In this document: one piece after another, positions 51,740 to 61,068 of the stretch
How positions within the stretch are numbered: the first letter of the stretch is position 1
How the letters are laid out: the number at the start of each line of letters is the position of its first letter
Assembly (NCBI RefSeq): GCF_000813745.1
Contig: NZ_JWLC01000019.1
Span: forward strand, 106,430 to 170,429
Source of the DNA: Leisingera sp. ANG-M1
GTDB taxonomy: Bacteria; Pseudomonadota; Alphaproteobacteria; Rhodobacterales; Rhodobacteraceae
Length of the DNA: 64,000 nucleotides
Reading direction: 5' to 3'
Translations under genes and position numbers: made by a program
Notes under the pieces: model-generated
Told to the model about the DNA's origin: nothing
What the model saw: only the letters and a program-made list of their open reading frames with translations
Databases searched by the model: none

Positions 51740-53236
51740 TCAGCCTCGTGCAGGGGCGGTTCTGACGTCCGGGTGCAGGTTCTTGTAGGGGAAGTGTTCC
51801 AGGTCGCAGGGAAACACGCCCGGTGCTGCCACCGGGTAGACGGCACTTGCAACGGGCTCGAAATCGGCGCGGAAGTGAGCGGTGCTTTTGACGCAGACCG
51901 TGCGGAATTTCTCCGGCTCCAGCCCCAGATGGGTGAAATGCGCCAGGTCCAGGCACTGGTTGCGGATGCTGGTAACGACCAGAGTGATATCCGCGTCCGG
52001 GTTTGCCAGCCGCAACGCCGCTGTCAGGCCCAGCGTCGCCACCCCGCCGCCGTACATCTCGCCGGTATAGCGGCAGGCGCCGTCGCTGAGGGCAACCACT
52101 TCGAATTCCGCTTCAAACGGCGCGTCGCCTGGCACTCCGGACCGTCCGCCAAGCGCTGCGTGGAACACCCCGCCGCGTCCCAGCGCATGGGCCATGGCGG
52201 CAGCCTCCGGATCATGAAACAGTCCCGTCAGCACGCCCTGCGCGCCCGCCTCTGCCAGCGCTGCCAGAAGCCCGGTGGTGTCCGAGGTGCCGCCGGCACC
52301 GGGATTGTCCTGCACGTCGGCAAGCACCACGGGCTTGCCTGTCCTCGCTTCGCAGGCGATGATCGCAGCTTCCAGGGGCGACAGCATGGGATGGGTTGAG
52401 CCCGCCTCCAGCGCGCCGAAAAGAGATGCGATTTGATCTGCTGCGCGGTCCGCTGCTTCGGCCGTGAGGCTATAGGCCACGCAGGAGGGCCGGGTATCGG
52501 GGAAGTCCGCGGCGGTGAATCCCAGTGCGATATCGGCCAAAACACCATCCGCTTCCAGCGGAGACAGCGCGGCATAGAGTTCCTCACCCGGGGTTGCGCC
52601 GGTATACTGGGCATGCAGCGGGATCAGATAATCCATCTGCCGGAACGCCTTGTGCAGCACCTCTCCCGCCAGCAGCCGCTGCAGCACCGGCAGGCAGCGC
52701 GCGCCGGTGCCGCCCATGTCCAGATGAGGATAGGTGCGGAAGATCGCCATGTAGGACGCCAGTTCCACTGATGCGGCGGAGACATTGGCGTGCAGATCCA
52801 GGCTGACCACAATTGGCAGTTCCGGCCTCACCAATGCCCGCAACCGCCGCAGGATCTCGCCTTCGCCATCGGCGTGGCTTTCGGTGACCATTGCCCCGTG
52901 CAGGTCCAGATAGATGCCGTCCAGCGGCCCCGCTTGGCGCACCCCGTCCAGGATCTTGGCGCAGATGGTCTCAAAGGCGTCATCAGACACATGCGCCGAC
53001 GGCTCGGCGGCGCACCACAGGATCGGCACCAGCTCCATTCCCGCATCCTCGGCTGCCTTGGCAAATCCCGCGATGGGCAGGTTCATGCCGCGGGTTTCCG
53101 CAATCACCGCGTCCCCGTGCAGCATGGCGGGCCAGGAGTCCGCCATTTCGAACTCGGCCAGCCCGGCCTTGGTGGTGCCGAAGCAATTGGTTTCATGCTG
53201 AAAACCGGCAATGGCGATCCGCGGTTTGGAGTGCAT
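51740..53236 (-). CDS. M81 family metallopeptidase (MlrC-like)
   Basis: A 498-residue MlrC/M81 protein, the family first described in microcystin degradation as a putative zinc peptidase. Signature stretches are IAIAGFQHETNCFG at the start, YLDLHGAMVTESHADGEGE, SLDLHANVS, the LADVQDNPGAGGTSDTTG block and a C-terminal SIRNQCLD. I use ATG 53236, which is 11 bases from AGGAG; GTG 53245 overlaps the upstream stop and is also possible. Last gene of the nine-gene transporter operon; likely cleaves the imported peptide-like or amide compound. Confidence 0.92.
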   Translation of the reverse strand: MHSKPRIAIAGFQHETNCFGTTKAGLAEFEMADSWPAMLHGDAVIAETRGMNLPIAGFAKAAEDAGMELVPILWCAAEPSAHVSDDAFETICAKILDGVRQAGPLDGIYLDLHGAMVTESHADGEGEILRRLRALVRPELPIVVSLDLHANVSAASVELASYMAIFRTYPHLDMGGTGARCLPVLQRLLAGEVLHKAFRQMDYLIPLHAQYTGATPGEELYAALSPLEADGVLADIALGFTAADFPDTRPSCVAYSLTAEAADRAADQIASLFGALEAGSTHPMLSPLEAAIIACEARTGKPVVLADVQDNPGAGGTSDTTGLLAALAEAGAQGVLTGLFHDPEAAAMAHALGRGGVFHAALGGRSGVPGDAPFEAEFEVVALSDGACRYTGEMYGGGVATLGLTAALRLANPDADITLVVTSIRNQCLDLAHFTHLGLEPEKFRTVCVKSTAHFRADFEPVASAVYPVAAPGVFPCDLEHFPYKNLHPDVRTAPARG

Positions 53237-53241
53237 GACGC

Positions 53242-54864
53242 TCACTGCTCCTGTGCCCAGACAACCTGCCCGCGGCGGATGGTCCGGGTGACTTTGGTGG
53301 TCTCGATGCTGTCAGGGTCCTCCAGCGGGTTGCGGTTCAGCACTGCCAGATCCGCCAGCTTGCCCGGTTCGATGGAGCCGCGGGTGTCCTCTTGGAAAAC
53401 CTGCCAGGCCGCATCGATGGTCTGGGCACGCAGGGCCGACAGCGCGCTGATCCGCTGGGCCTCACCCAAGCGCCTGCCGCCTGCCGTCAGCCGGTTCACT
53501 GCGCAATGCGCCAGGTGAATGGGCCGCGTTGGCGTCACTGAAGCGTCATTGTGGATGGTGTAGCGCACACCAAAACGCTCGGCCGAGGCACACGGGGAAA
53601 TCCGCTCTGCCCGCTCGGGGCCCAAAAAGGTATCGTAGTGGCGGTCGCCCCAGAAATGCACATGCGCCGGGAAGAAACTTACGGTGATCCCCAGCTTGGC
53701 CATCTGCTGCAGCTGGTCATCGCGTAAGGCTTGCCCGTGGATGATGGTGTGGCGGTGATCGGCGCGGGGATTGGCCTCCAGCGCGGCGGCCACCGCATCA
53801 ATGAACATCTGCGCGCCGGCATCGCCGTTGCAGTGGCAATGGATCTGATACCCCAGATCATGCAGCTTCTTGACCTGAAAACGGTGCTGCTCCTCGCTTT
53901 CATAAGACATCCCGCAAGGGTTCTCCGGATCGATGGGCTTGTGATACGGCGCGCTGAGAAACGCGGTCTGCAGCTGGAAAGCCCCGTCAGTGAACAGTTT
54001 GCGCGGGCCCAGCGTAAAATGCGGATTACCGGGCCAGTCCAGCGGATCGGGGCCATCGGTCAGCGCCGGTTCCAGCTCGCCGATGGGCAGCAGCATCAGG
54101 TCATAACCCGGATCCTGGTCCGCGGGCAGCGAGGCAAAATGCTCCAGCATCTCCCGCGTCGCCCAGGCGTTTTGCGCATAGGTCACGCCATGCGCCAGAT
54201 ATTCGTCCCGGCAGCTGTTGAACCCGGCCCAAAACCGCTCCCGATCAATGAGGAAATCGGTGTCTCCCATTTCGCCCATGGCCGAGAGGCCTTCGATCAG
54301 CCCGGTTAGCGCGCCTGTCTCCGGATCGCGCCCAAAACGGCCGCCCAGGGGGTCGGGCGTATCCCGGTTCACTCCGTGCTTTTGCAGCGCCAAGGAGTTG
54401 GCCGACCCATTGTGGCCCGAGGCGTGGATCACCCAAATCGGATGCTCAGTGGAAACACTGTCCAGCTCAGCGCGAGTCGGCATCCGGCCTTCTGCAATGG
54501 AAGTATTGTCGAACAGCACCCCCATCACCCACTCACCGGTAGGGGTTTCCGCTGCCTTGGCCCGCAGCCGCTCCAGCGCTGTGGGGATGTCCAGGCAATC
54601 GCCGCGCGGGGGCGAGGCCAAGTCGACCCGGAACAAGCGGATAAAGCCCGGGTCAGGGAAATGCCCGTGCGGGTCGATGAAGGCGGGGATCAGGGTCTGG
54701 CCCTGCAGGTCCGCTTCCTGCGTGCCCGCGGGCATTTCCGCGCGCAGCTCCGCTTCGCTGCCAACCGCGCGGATAGTCTGGCCTTCGGTCAGCACTGCCT
54801 CAGGTGTGGAGTTCCCCGCATCCATGGTCAGGATCGGGCCGTTGAAATACAGCACGGATGTCAT
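53242..54864 (-). CDS. Amidohydrolase, YtcJ-type metal-dependent hydrolase
   Basis: A 540-residue amidohydrolase-superfamily enzyme. Metal and active-site markers are FIDPHGHFPDPGF (H-x-H of strand 1), HASGHNGSANSLAL, CHCNGDAGAQMFIDAV, HTIIHGQALR, and IHNDASVTPTRP with the terminal Asp. YtcJ-like proteins have unknown or imidohydrolase/amide hydrolase function. Composition and spacing place it between the SDR and M81 genes in one operon. Probably cytoplasmic as no signal is visible. Confidence 0.9.
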   Translation of the reverse strand: MTSVLYFNGPILTMDAGNSTPEAVLTEGQTIRAVGSEAELRAEMPAGTQEADLQGQTLIPAFIDPHGHFPDPGFIRLFRVDLASPPRGDCLDIPTALERLRAKAAETPTGEWVMGVLFDNTSIAEGRMPTRAELDSVSTEHPIWVIHASGHNGSANSLALQKHGVNRDTPDPLGGRFGRDPETGALTGLIEGLSAMGEMGDTDFLIDRERFWAGFNSCRDEYLAHGVTYAQNAWATREMLEHFASLPADQDPGYDLMLLPIGELEPALTDGPDPLDWPGNPHFTLGPRKLFTDGAFQLQTAFLSAPYHKPIDPENPCGMSYESEEQHRFQVKKLHDLGYQIHCHCNGDAGAQMFIDAVAAALEANPRADHRHTIIHGQALRDDQLQQMAKLGITVSFFPAHVHFWGDRHYDTFLGPERAERISPCASAERFGVRYTIHNDASVTPTRPIHLAHCAVNRLTAGGRRLGEAQRISALSALRAQTIDAAWQVFQEDTRGSIEPGKLADLAVLNRNPLEDPDSIETTKVTRTIRRGQVVWAQEQ

Positions 54865-54882
54865 TGCTTGGCTTTCCGGTGT

Positions 54883-55671
54883 TCAGTCTTGGGATTTCAG
54901 CACCTGCCCGCGCTGCGACAGCAGCGGGCGGGAGGGGTAGTCAATCAGGGTCAGTCCGCCATCCACAATCAGCGTCTGGCCGGTGACAAAGGAGGCATCT
55001 TCCGAGGCAAGGAAGGCTACGGCGCCCGCGATTTCGGAAGGGGTCCCCATACGGTCCAGCAGCGAGGGCGGAAGGTCCCAGCTGCCATCCGCGTTGCCTG
55101 AGGCAGAGGCAGAAAGGTCGTTGGCAATCCAGCCCGGGCTGACGGCGTTGACCCGCACCGGCGCTGCTTCGGCGGCAAAGGCGCGGGTCAGCGCCTCAAC
55201 ACCGGCCTTGGCCACACCGTAAAGCCCCCAGTTGCCGTGCCATGTGGCGGTTGAGGAGATATTCACCACCGATCCGCCCGAGGCCTTCAGCAGCGGCAGG
55301 CAATGGGCGGTGACCAAGTAGGTGCTGTCCTGATTGGCACCGCGGATACGGTCCCAGCGGGTGCCGGGGCTGTCCTCGGGGGCGTGTTCGATGCGCCGCC
55401 CGCCGAGGCCCGCGTTGTTGACCAGCACGTCGAGCCGATCCAGCCCGGCGGCCATATCGCGCACGGCCTCCTCGCACGACAGGTCTACTGGCAGGAACCG
55501 GGCGTTTGCGCCCTGCGCTGCGAGTTTTTCCGCGGCGGCATCGCCCTTTGCCTGGTTGCGGCCCGCCAGGATCAGATCAGCGCCTTCGCGGGCAAAGCGC
55601 TCGGCGATGCCGAAACCGATGCCGGAGTGCCCGCCGGTGATCAGGACTGATTTGCCTGCAAAGCGCATCAT
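54883..55671 (-). CDS. Short-chain dehydrogenase/reductase
   Basis: A 262-residue classical SDR: cofactor motif TGGHSGIGFGIA, NNAG at residues about 85-88, catalytic Ser in NISSTATW and YGVAKAG as the Y-x3-K pair, and GQTLIVDGG near the end. Cofactor preference is not clear from the sequence. The start overlaps the upstream ATPase stop (ATGATG). The role in the operon is likely oxidation of an alcohol released from the imported compound (inference). Confidence 0.93.
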   Translation of the reverse strand: MMRFAGKSVLITGGHSGIGFGIAERFAREGADLILAGRNQAKGDAAAEKLAAQGANARFLPVDLSCEEAVRDMAAGLDRLDVLVNNAGLGGRRIEHAPEDSPGTRWDRIRGANQDSTYLVTAHCLPLLKASGGSVVNISSTATWHGNWGLYGVAKAGVEALTRAFAAEAAPVRVNAVSPGWIANDLSASASGNADGSWDLPPSLLDRMGTPSEIAGAVAFLASEDASFVTGQTLIVDGGLTLIDYPSRPLLSQRGQVLKSQD

Positions 55672-56606
55672 GCCGCCCGCCCCTGATGCAGCGGTGCGAG
55701 GCAGCGCAGGCCGTGGCCGTTATCGACTTCCCATTGCGGGGTCTGGGTGCAAATCTCCTGGGCAAAGGGGCAGCGTTCGCGGAACTCGCAGCCGGAGGGG
55801 CGCTTGAGCAGGCTGGGCGGCTCGCCTTTGAGAGCAATGCGCTCCAGTCGCGCGTCGGGATCGGGTTCCGGGTTCGCTGACAAGAGGCAGCGGGTGTAAG
55901 GGTGGCGCGGGTCCTTGAAGATGGCCTCAGTGGTGCCTTCCTCGACGAGGCGGCCCAGATACATGATGCCCATCCGGTCGGCCACATGGCGCACGACGTT
56001 GAGGTTGTGGGTGATGATCACTATCGCCAGCCCCAGCCGCTCGCGCAGGTCGTTGAGGAGGTTCAGCAGTTCCCCCTGCACCGACACGTCGAGGCCCGCG
56101 GTGGGTTCATCGGCCAGGATCAGTTTGGGTTTCAGTGCCAGCGCCCGAGCAACGCCGACCCGGCGGGCCTGACCGCCCGAGAGCTGGTAAGGATAGCGGT
56201 CGGCAAAATGCGCAGGGAGATTCACCATTTCCAACAGGCGCTTGGCCTCGGCATCCAGATCCCGGTCCTTCATGCCCTGGATGCGGTAGGGTTCGGTGAT
56301 CAGGCTGCGGATCGTCAGGCGCGGCGACAGGCTGCCCACCGGATCCTGGAACATCATCGCAATGTCCTTGCGCAGGGGCCGCAGGGTGCGCTCCGAGGCG
56401 CCGCGGATCTCCTGCCCATCGAACTTGACCGAACCTTCCTGCGCCGGCGCCAGCCCTGCAATCGCCCGGATCACGGTGGTCTTGCCTGAGCCGCTTTCGC
56501 CGACCAGCGCATAGGTTTCGCCTGGCTCCACCGCAAAGCTGACACCGGCCAGCACATTGACCGGCCCGTAGCTGGTCTTGAGGTTCTTCACATCCAGCAA
56601 GGTCAT
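55668..56606 (-). CDS. dppF: Dipeptide/oligopeptide-type ABC ATPase, DppF
   Basis: A 312-residue nucleotide-binding subunit: Walker A GESGSGKTT, signature LSGGQARRV, Walker B LILADEPTAGLD, and the Opp/Dpp C-terminal Cys cluster region (GCEFRERCPFAQEICTQTPQW) that in some members binds an Fe-S cluster. Overlaps both neighbours by 4 bases. Confidence 0.95.
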   Translation of the reverse strand: MTLLDVKNLKTSYGPVNVLAGVSFAVEPGETYALVGESGSGKTTVIRAIAGLAPAQEGSVKFDGQEIRGASERTLRPLRKDIAMMFQDPVGSLSPRLTIRSLITEPYRIQGMKDRDLDAEAKRLLEMVNLPAHFADRYPYQLSGGQARRVGVARALALKPKLILADEPTAGLDVSVQGELLNLLNDLRERLGLAIVIITHNLNVVRHVADRMGIMYLGRLVEEGTTEAIFKDPRHPYTRCLLSANPEPDPDARLERIALKGEPPSLLKRPSGCEFRERCPFAQEICTQTPQWEVDNGHGLRCLAPLHQGRAA

Positions 56607-57580
56607 TCGGCGGCCTCCTTATGGTTCAGCCAGCAGGCGGCGTGGTGGCCCTCTTTCAGTTTGGCAAGCGGCGGCACCTCTACGCAGCGCGCCGTGGCCA
56701 AATCGCAGCGGTCGCGGAAGATGCAGCCGCCGGGCAGGTTGGCAAGGTCCGGCACCTCGCCCGGGATGGTTGGCAGCACCCGGGCGCGTTCCTTGATATG
56801 GCCCGGGTCGCAATCGATCAGGCGGCGGGTGTAGGGGTGTTTCGGATCGTGGAAGATTTCACGCACCTCGCCGCTTTCGACGACAGCGCCCGCATACATC
56901 ACCACCACCCGGTCGCAGAGCTCGGCAATGACGCCCAGATGGTGCGAGATGAACAGGATGGCGCAGTTGAACTCTTGCTGCAGCTCCTGCAGGCGCTCAA
57001 TGATCTGCACCTCCAGCGTGGCGTCCAGTGCCGTGGTCGGCTCATCCGCAATCAGCAGATCCGGTTCCGACATCAGCGCCATGGCGATGGCAATCCGCTG
57101 GCGCATGCCGCCGGAGAACTCATGCGGGAACTGGTCCAGCCGGGCCTCTGGGTCGGGGATGCCAACAGCGCCCAGCATCTGCGCGGCACGGGCGCGCTTC
57201 TCCGCCTTGGAGGCCTTGGAACGGTGCTGGATGTCCAGCATCTGCTGGCCGATGGACAAGACCGGGTTGTGGGTCTGCATCGGGTCCTGGAACACAATGG
57301 AGATGTCAGCACCGCGCAGATCGCGCATCTTGCGTTCGGGCAGTTGCAGCAGGTCCTGACCCTTGAACCGCACCTCGCCCTGACGGAAGCGCGTGTTCGG
57401 TGCGGTCAGCCGCAGGATGGACGAGATCAGGGTGGATTTGCCGCAACCCGATTCACCGACGATGCCGACAATCTCGCCCTTGCGGATGTCAAAGGAGATA
57501 TCGCGCAAGGCTTTCAGATCGCCGCGGGCGGTTTCGTAATCGACGCTGAGGCGGTCGATTTCCAACAATGTATCGGTCAT
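56603..57580 (-). CDS. dppD: Dipeptide/oligopeptide-type ABC ATPase, DppD
   Basis: A 325-residue ATPase: Walker A GESGCGKST, signature FSGGMRQRI, Walker B LLIADEPTTALD, and a C-terminal Cys-containing oligopeptide-transporter domain (GGCIFRDRCDLATARC). Preceded by the dppC stop and overlapping dppF by 4 bases. Confidence 0.95.
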   Translation of the reverse strand: MTDTLLEIDRLSVDYETARGDLKALRDISFDIRKGEIVGIVGESGCGKSTLISSILRLTAPNTRFRQGEVRFKGQDLLQLPERKMRDLRGADISIVFQDPMQTHNPVLSIGQQMLDIQHRSKASKAEKRARAAQMLGAVGIPDPEARLDQFPHEFSGGMRQRIAIAMALMSEPDLLIADEPTTALDATLEVQIIERLQELQQEFNCAILFISHHLGVIAELCDRVVVMYAGAVVESGEVREIFHDPKHPYTRRLIDCDPGHIKERARVLPTIPGEVPDLANLPGGCIFRDRCDLATARCVEVPPLAKLKEGHHAACWLNHKEAAE

Positions 57581-58434
57581 CGCTGTTTCCTCAGTTTCGG
57601 GTCAACCACGTCTCGCAAGCTTTCACCCAGGAAGGTGAAGCCCAGCGTGGCTAGGATGATCGGCAGCCCGCCGCCCACCACCAGCCAGGGGGTCTGGCGG
57701 ATCAGCGAATAGCCGTCTTTCAGCAGTGCACCCCAGCTGGGTGTCGGCGGCTTCACTCCGAGGCCAAGGAAAGACAGGCCCGCCTCCAGCGCGATCACGG
57801 TGGGGATGTCCATTGCAGCCAGCACCGCCAGCACGCCGACGATGTTGGGCAGCATGTGCACGCCCAGGATGCGGGTCATGCTGGCCCCCATCGAGCGCTC
57901 GGCCAGGATGAACTCGGAATTGCGCAAGGTGAGCGTCTGGGTCCGCGCCACCCGGCCATAGGTCGGGATCGAGGTTGCCATGACCACAAACACCACTGTC
58001 TGCAGGCTCGGCCCCACCAGCGCGACCACAGCCAGCGCGAACATCACCGTCGGGAAGGAGCGGATGGTGTCAAAGAGCAGCATCAGGAGGTTGTCGAGCC
58101 ATTTCGGCCCGTAGCCAGCGATCATGCCCAGCGTCAGGCCGATGGCCATGGCGCCGAAAACCGCGGGCAGGGCCACTTGCAGCGCCACCTGGCCACCCGC
58201 AATCACGCGGGAAAACGTATCGCGGCCCAGCTGGTCGGTGCCGAGAAGATGGGTCCACGACGGTCCCTGCAGGCGTGACTTGATGTTCATGCCGACCGGA
58301 TCGAAGGGCACGATCCAATAGGCGAAGATAGCGCAGAAAACGATGGTGCCGACAATGATCAGTCCCATCAGCCCCAGCGGATCGCGGGCGACGCCGGTGA
58401 TGATCTGGCCCAGTTCGGAACGGGATTTAGCCAT
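57577..58434 (-). CDS. dppC: ABC transporter permease, DppC type
   Basis: A 285-residue permease: one N-terminal membrane segment, hallmark THLLGTDQLGRDTFSRVIAGG, then five more segments with a GLSFLGLGVKPPTPSWGALL loop. Partner of the DppB-type permease encoded 14 bases upstream. Confidence 0.95.
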   Translation of the reverse strand: MAKSRSELGQIITGVARDPLGLMGLIIVGTIVFCAIFAYWIVPFDPVGMNIKSRLQGPSWTHLLGTDQLGRDTFSRVIAGGQVALQVALPAVFGAMAIGLTLGMIAGYGPKWLDNLLMLLFDTIRSFPTVMFALAVVALVGPSLQTVVFVVMATSIPTYGRVARTQTLTLRNSEFILAERSMGASMTRILGVHMLPNIVGVLAVLAAMDIPTVIALEAGLSFLGLGVKPPTPSWGALLKDGYSLIRQTPWLVVGGGLPIILATLGFTFLGESLRDVVDPKLRKQR

Positions 58435-58448
58435 ATCTCACGCCCTCC

Positions 58449-59387
58449 TTATATCGCGGTGCGGGCGCGGGGATCGAGCCAGGCGTTGATCAGGTCGGCC
58501 AGCGCGGTAGAGACCACAAACAGGCCAGTCGAAATCAGCACCGATCCCATCACGATCGGGTAGTTGCGGGTGGTGATACTGTCGATCACCAGTTTGCCGA
58601 GGCCCGGGCGGGCAAAGACGATCTCGGCAAAGACGGCAGAGGACAAGAGAAACCCCATGCCAACGCCGATCACCGTGACCACAGGCAGGATGGCAATACG
58701 CAGCGCGTAGACCATCACCACCCGGCGCTCGTTGATGCCAAAGGCGCGAGCGGTGCGGATGTGGCTTTCGCCCATCACTTCCAGCATCGAGGCGCGCACC
58801 AGCCGGGCGATGTAGCCGACCCAACTGAGACCGATGGCGAAGGCGGGCAGCACCAGGTGGTTGAGGCGGCCCCAGAAGCCCTCGCCGGCGCCAATGGCCG
58901 GGAACCACTGCAGGTTCACCGCAAAAATCAGCAGCGACAGCAAAGCGACCACAAAGGCGGGCGCCGCAACGAAACTAACGGAAATTGCAGCCGTAACCCG
59001 GTCGATCAACGTATTGGGATGCGCGGCGGCATAGGCGCCAAGCGCAATGCCCAGAGCCGCAGACCAGGTGATCGAGCTCAGTATCAGCCACAGGGTATGC
59101 GGCAGCTGCTGGAACACGATCTCGGTCACAGACCGGCCCGAGAACACGTCGATCCCCAGGTCCCCTTGCATCAGGTTGCCATAGAAGATGAGAAGCTGTT
59201 TCCAGATCGGCTGGTCCAGCGCCAGCTCAGCCGTCAGCCGCGCCTGCAGCTCGGGCGTGGCGCGCGGGCCCAGCATGATCTGGACCGGATCGCCGGGCAC
59301 GGCACGGATCATCAGGAACATGGCGGTGACCGCCACGATCAGGATCAGCAATGCCAGCCCGAACCGCCGGGTTGCAAAAAGTAACAT
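58449..59387 (-). CDS. dppB: ABC transporter permease, DppB type
   Basis: A 312-residue permease, six membrane segments, with MIRAVPGDPVQIMLGPRATPE after segment 1 and the C-terminal FARPGLGKLVIDSITTRNYPIVMGSVL. Preceded by a hairpin that separates it from the receptor gene. Confidence 0.95.
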   Translation of the reverse strand: MLLFATRRFGLALLILIVAVTAMFLMIRAVPGDPVQIMLGPRATPELQARLTAELALDQPIWKQLLIFYGNLMQGDLGIDVFSGRSVTEIVFQQLPHTLWLILSSITWSAALGIALGAYAAAHPNTLIDRVTAAISVSFVAAPAFVVALLSLLIFAVNLQWFPAIGAGEGFWGRLNHLVLPAFAIGLSWVGYIARLVRASMLEVMGESHIRTARAFGINERRVVMVYALRIAILPVVTVIGVGMGFLLSSAVFAEIVFARPGLGKLVIDSITTRNYPIVMGSVLISTGLFVVSTALADLINAWLDPRARTAI

Positions 59388-59428
59388 GGCCGCATGGCTC
59401 CCTTAGTCTCGCTGTGCGGTGGGAAATC

Positions 59429-59459
59429 GGCACGGCTGCTCCGCAAGTGCAGCCGTGCC
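59429..59459 (-). promoter_or_regulatory. Intercistronic hairpin between the receptor and dppB
   Basis: A perfect 11-bp stem (GGCACGGCTGC with GCAGCCGTGCC) around a 9-base loop, 24 bases past the receptor stop on the transcribed strand. No U-tract. Confidence 0.7.
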
Positions 59460-59483
59460 AGCTGGTCAGGCCCGAGGGGAGGG

Positions 59484-61046
59484 TCAGGCCTTACCGAAGT
59501 AGCGCAGCAGGGCCAGCCCGTCGGGGCGCAGCGCCGGCACAACTTTTGCCGAATGGATCACCGGCGTCGCCTCATGGGTCAGGAAACGGTAGGCGCCGCT
59601 TTCTTCCATCAGGTCCTGCGCACGCTGGTACATCTCGCCGCGTTTGACCAGATCGGTCTCCTGGTAGGCGTCCGCGTGGATCTTGTCGAACTCTTCATTG
59701 CTGAAGCGTTCCCAGTTCCAGTGGCCGACCTGCTCGGTGGTGAACCAGGAGGTCGCGTAATAGGGATCCGGGGTCATTGAGTAGCGGTTCAGCACCAGCT
59801 GCAGGTCTTCGTTATCCGCACTGGCCCAGAAGGCGCCGGACTCCAGAACATTCACTTCAACCGTGATGCCGATCTGCGCCAGGGTTGCTTGGATCACCTG
59901 CGCGGCGGTGGTGAAGGTGGTCTTGTTCAGCGTGTCGAGTTTCAGGGTGACGTTGGTTTCACCGGATTCCGCCAGCAGAGCCGCGGCTTTCTCGAAGTCC
60001 GCCTGCGGCGGGATCAGCGAATTGGCACGGTTGCCTGCGAGGCCCGGCGCGATGATGCCGGTGGAGGGTTCCACGGCGCCGAAATAGGCGGCTTCCAGAA
60101 CGGTCGGCACGTCGATGGCGTGCTGGATCGCCTGGCGCAGCTTCTTGTTCTGCAGCTTCGGGTGATCCAGGTTCATGCCCAGCCATGCATAGTACAGCGA
60201 CGGGTATTCCAGCAGCGTGCCGCCGTTCGGAACCCCGGCGCGGTAGCGTTCAACCGAGCCCAGCGAGACGCGGGTGAAGTCCAGCTCGCCGGCCTCAAAG
60301 GCGATCTCGGCGGTGTTCTCGTCGTCGATCGGCAGGATTTCGATGGTGTCCCAGGCCGGCGCTTCGCCTTTCCAATCCGGGTTGCGCTTCAGCGTGGTCT
60401 TGGCCTTCGGCTCCCAGCTCGCGCGCAGGTAGGGGCCGGATTCCGCAACCGGGTCCGCGCCGATACGGCCGCCCGCGGCCTCAACTGCCGCCTTGGAGAC
60501 GATGTTGCCGGTGATATAGGGCAGCGCGATGCTCCACAGCGGTGCAAAGGGTTCGTTCAGGACAATGGTGCCTTCACGCTCGCCGGTCACTTCAACGTGG
60601 CTCAGCGGGCCCATGTCGGGCTTGTTCGGGCTTTCGGTGGCATCGGCGATGATGCGCTCGAAGGAGAACTTAACGTCCTCGGCGGTCATCGCGCCAAAGC
60701 CGTTGGTGAAACCGATGTCGTCGCGCAGGGCGAATTTGACGTGGGTCGGGTCCGCCTGCTCGATCATCGCGGCGGCGTCCAACTGCCAGTCCCATTCGCG
60801 GCCCGGCTTGTACTGGATCAGCTTGTTGTAGATCGAGGCATGCACCTCTTCTTCAACCACGCCAACGCTGTGCGCCGGGTCCATGTTCTGCGCATCGCCA
60901 TAGGCCCGCACCCGCAGCACGCCGTCATCGGCGGCAAAGGCGCGGCTGGCCAGGCTGCCGGGCAGTGCGGCAGCCGCACCCAAAGCGGTGGCGCCTTTCA
61001 GAAACTTGCGGCGCCCCACCGGCGCCTTGGTCCATTCGATCTTCAT
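59484..61046 (-). CDS. dppA: ABC transporter substrate-binding protein, family 5 (Tat-exported)
   Basis: A 520-residue DppA-like receptor with a classic Tat signal (GRRKFLKG, hydrophobic stretch, ending ASRAFA). The mature protein has VLRVRAYGDAQNMDPA, NGFGAMTAEDVKFSFERI and KKLRQAIQHAIDVPTVL. TAAGGGAGGA lies upstream of ATG 61046; the open frame to 61127 is unsupported. Follows the CocE-type hydrolase gene by 22 bases. Confidence 0.94.
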   Translation of the reverse strand: MKIEWTKAPVGRRKFLKGATALGAAAALPGSLASRAFAADDGVLRVRAYGDAQNMDPAHSVGVVEEEVHASIYNKLIQYKPGREWDWQLDAAAMIEQADPTHVKFALRDDIGFTNGFGAMTAEDVKFSFERIIADATESPNKPDMGPLSHVEVTGEREGTIVLNEPFAPLWSIALPYITGNIVSKAAVEAAGGRIGADPVAESGPYLRASWEPKAKTTLKRNPDWKGEAPAWDTIEILPIDDENTAEIAFEAGELDFTRVSLGSVERYRAGVPNGGTLLEYPSLYYAWLGMNLDHPKLQNKKLRQAIQHAIDVPTVLEAAYFGAVEPSTGIIAPGLAGNRANSLIPPQADFEKAAALLAESGETNVTLKLDTLNKTTFTTAAQVIQATLAQIGITVEVNVLESGAFWASADNEDLQLVLNRYSMTPDPYYATSWFTTEQVGHWNWERFSNEEFDKIHADAYQETDLVKRGEMYQRAQDLMEESGAYRFLTHEATPVIHSAKVVPALRPDGLALLRYFGKA

Positions 61047-61068
61047 GGTGTCCTCCCTTAAGATCAGT

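Noticed and set aside
59889..61061. 390-codon frame opposite the Dpp-type receptor
   Set aside because: Mirror frame of a well-supported Tat-exported receptor.
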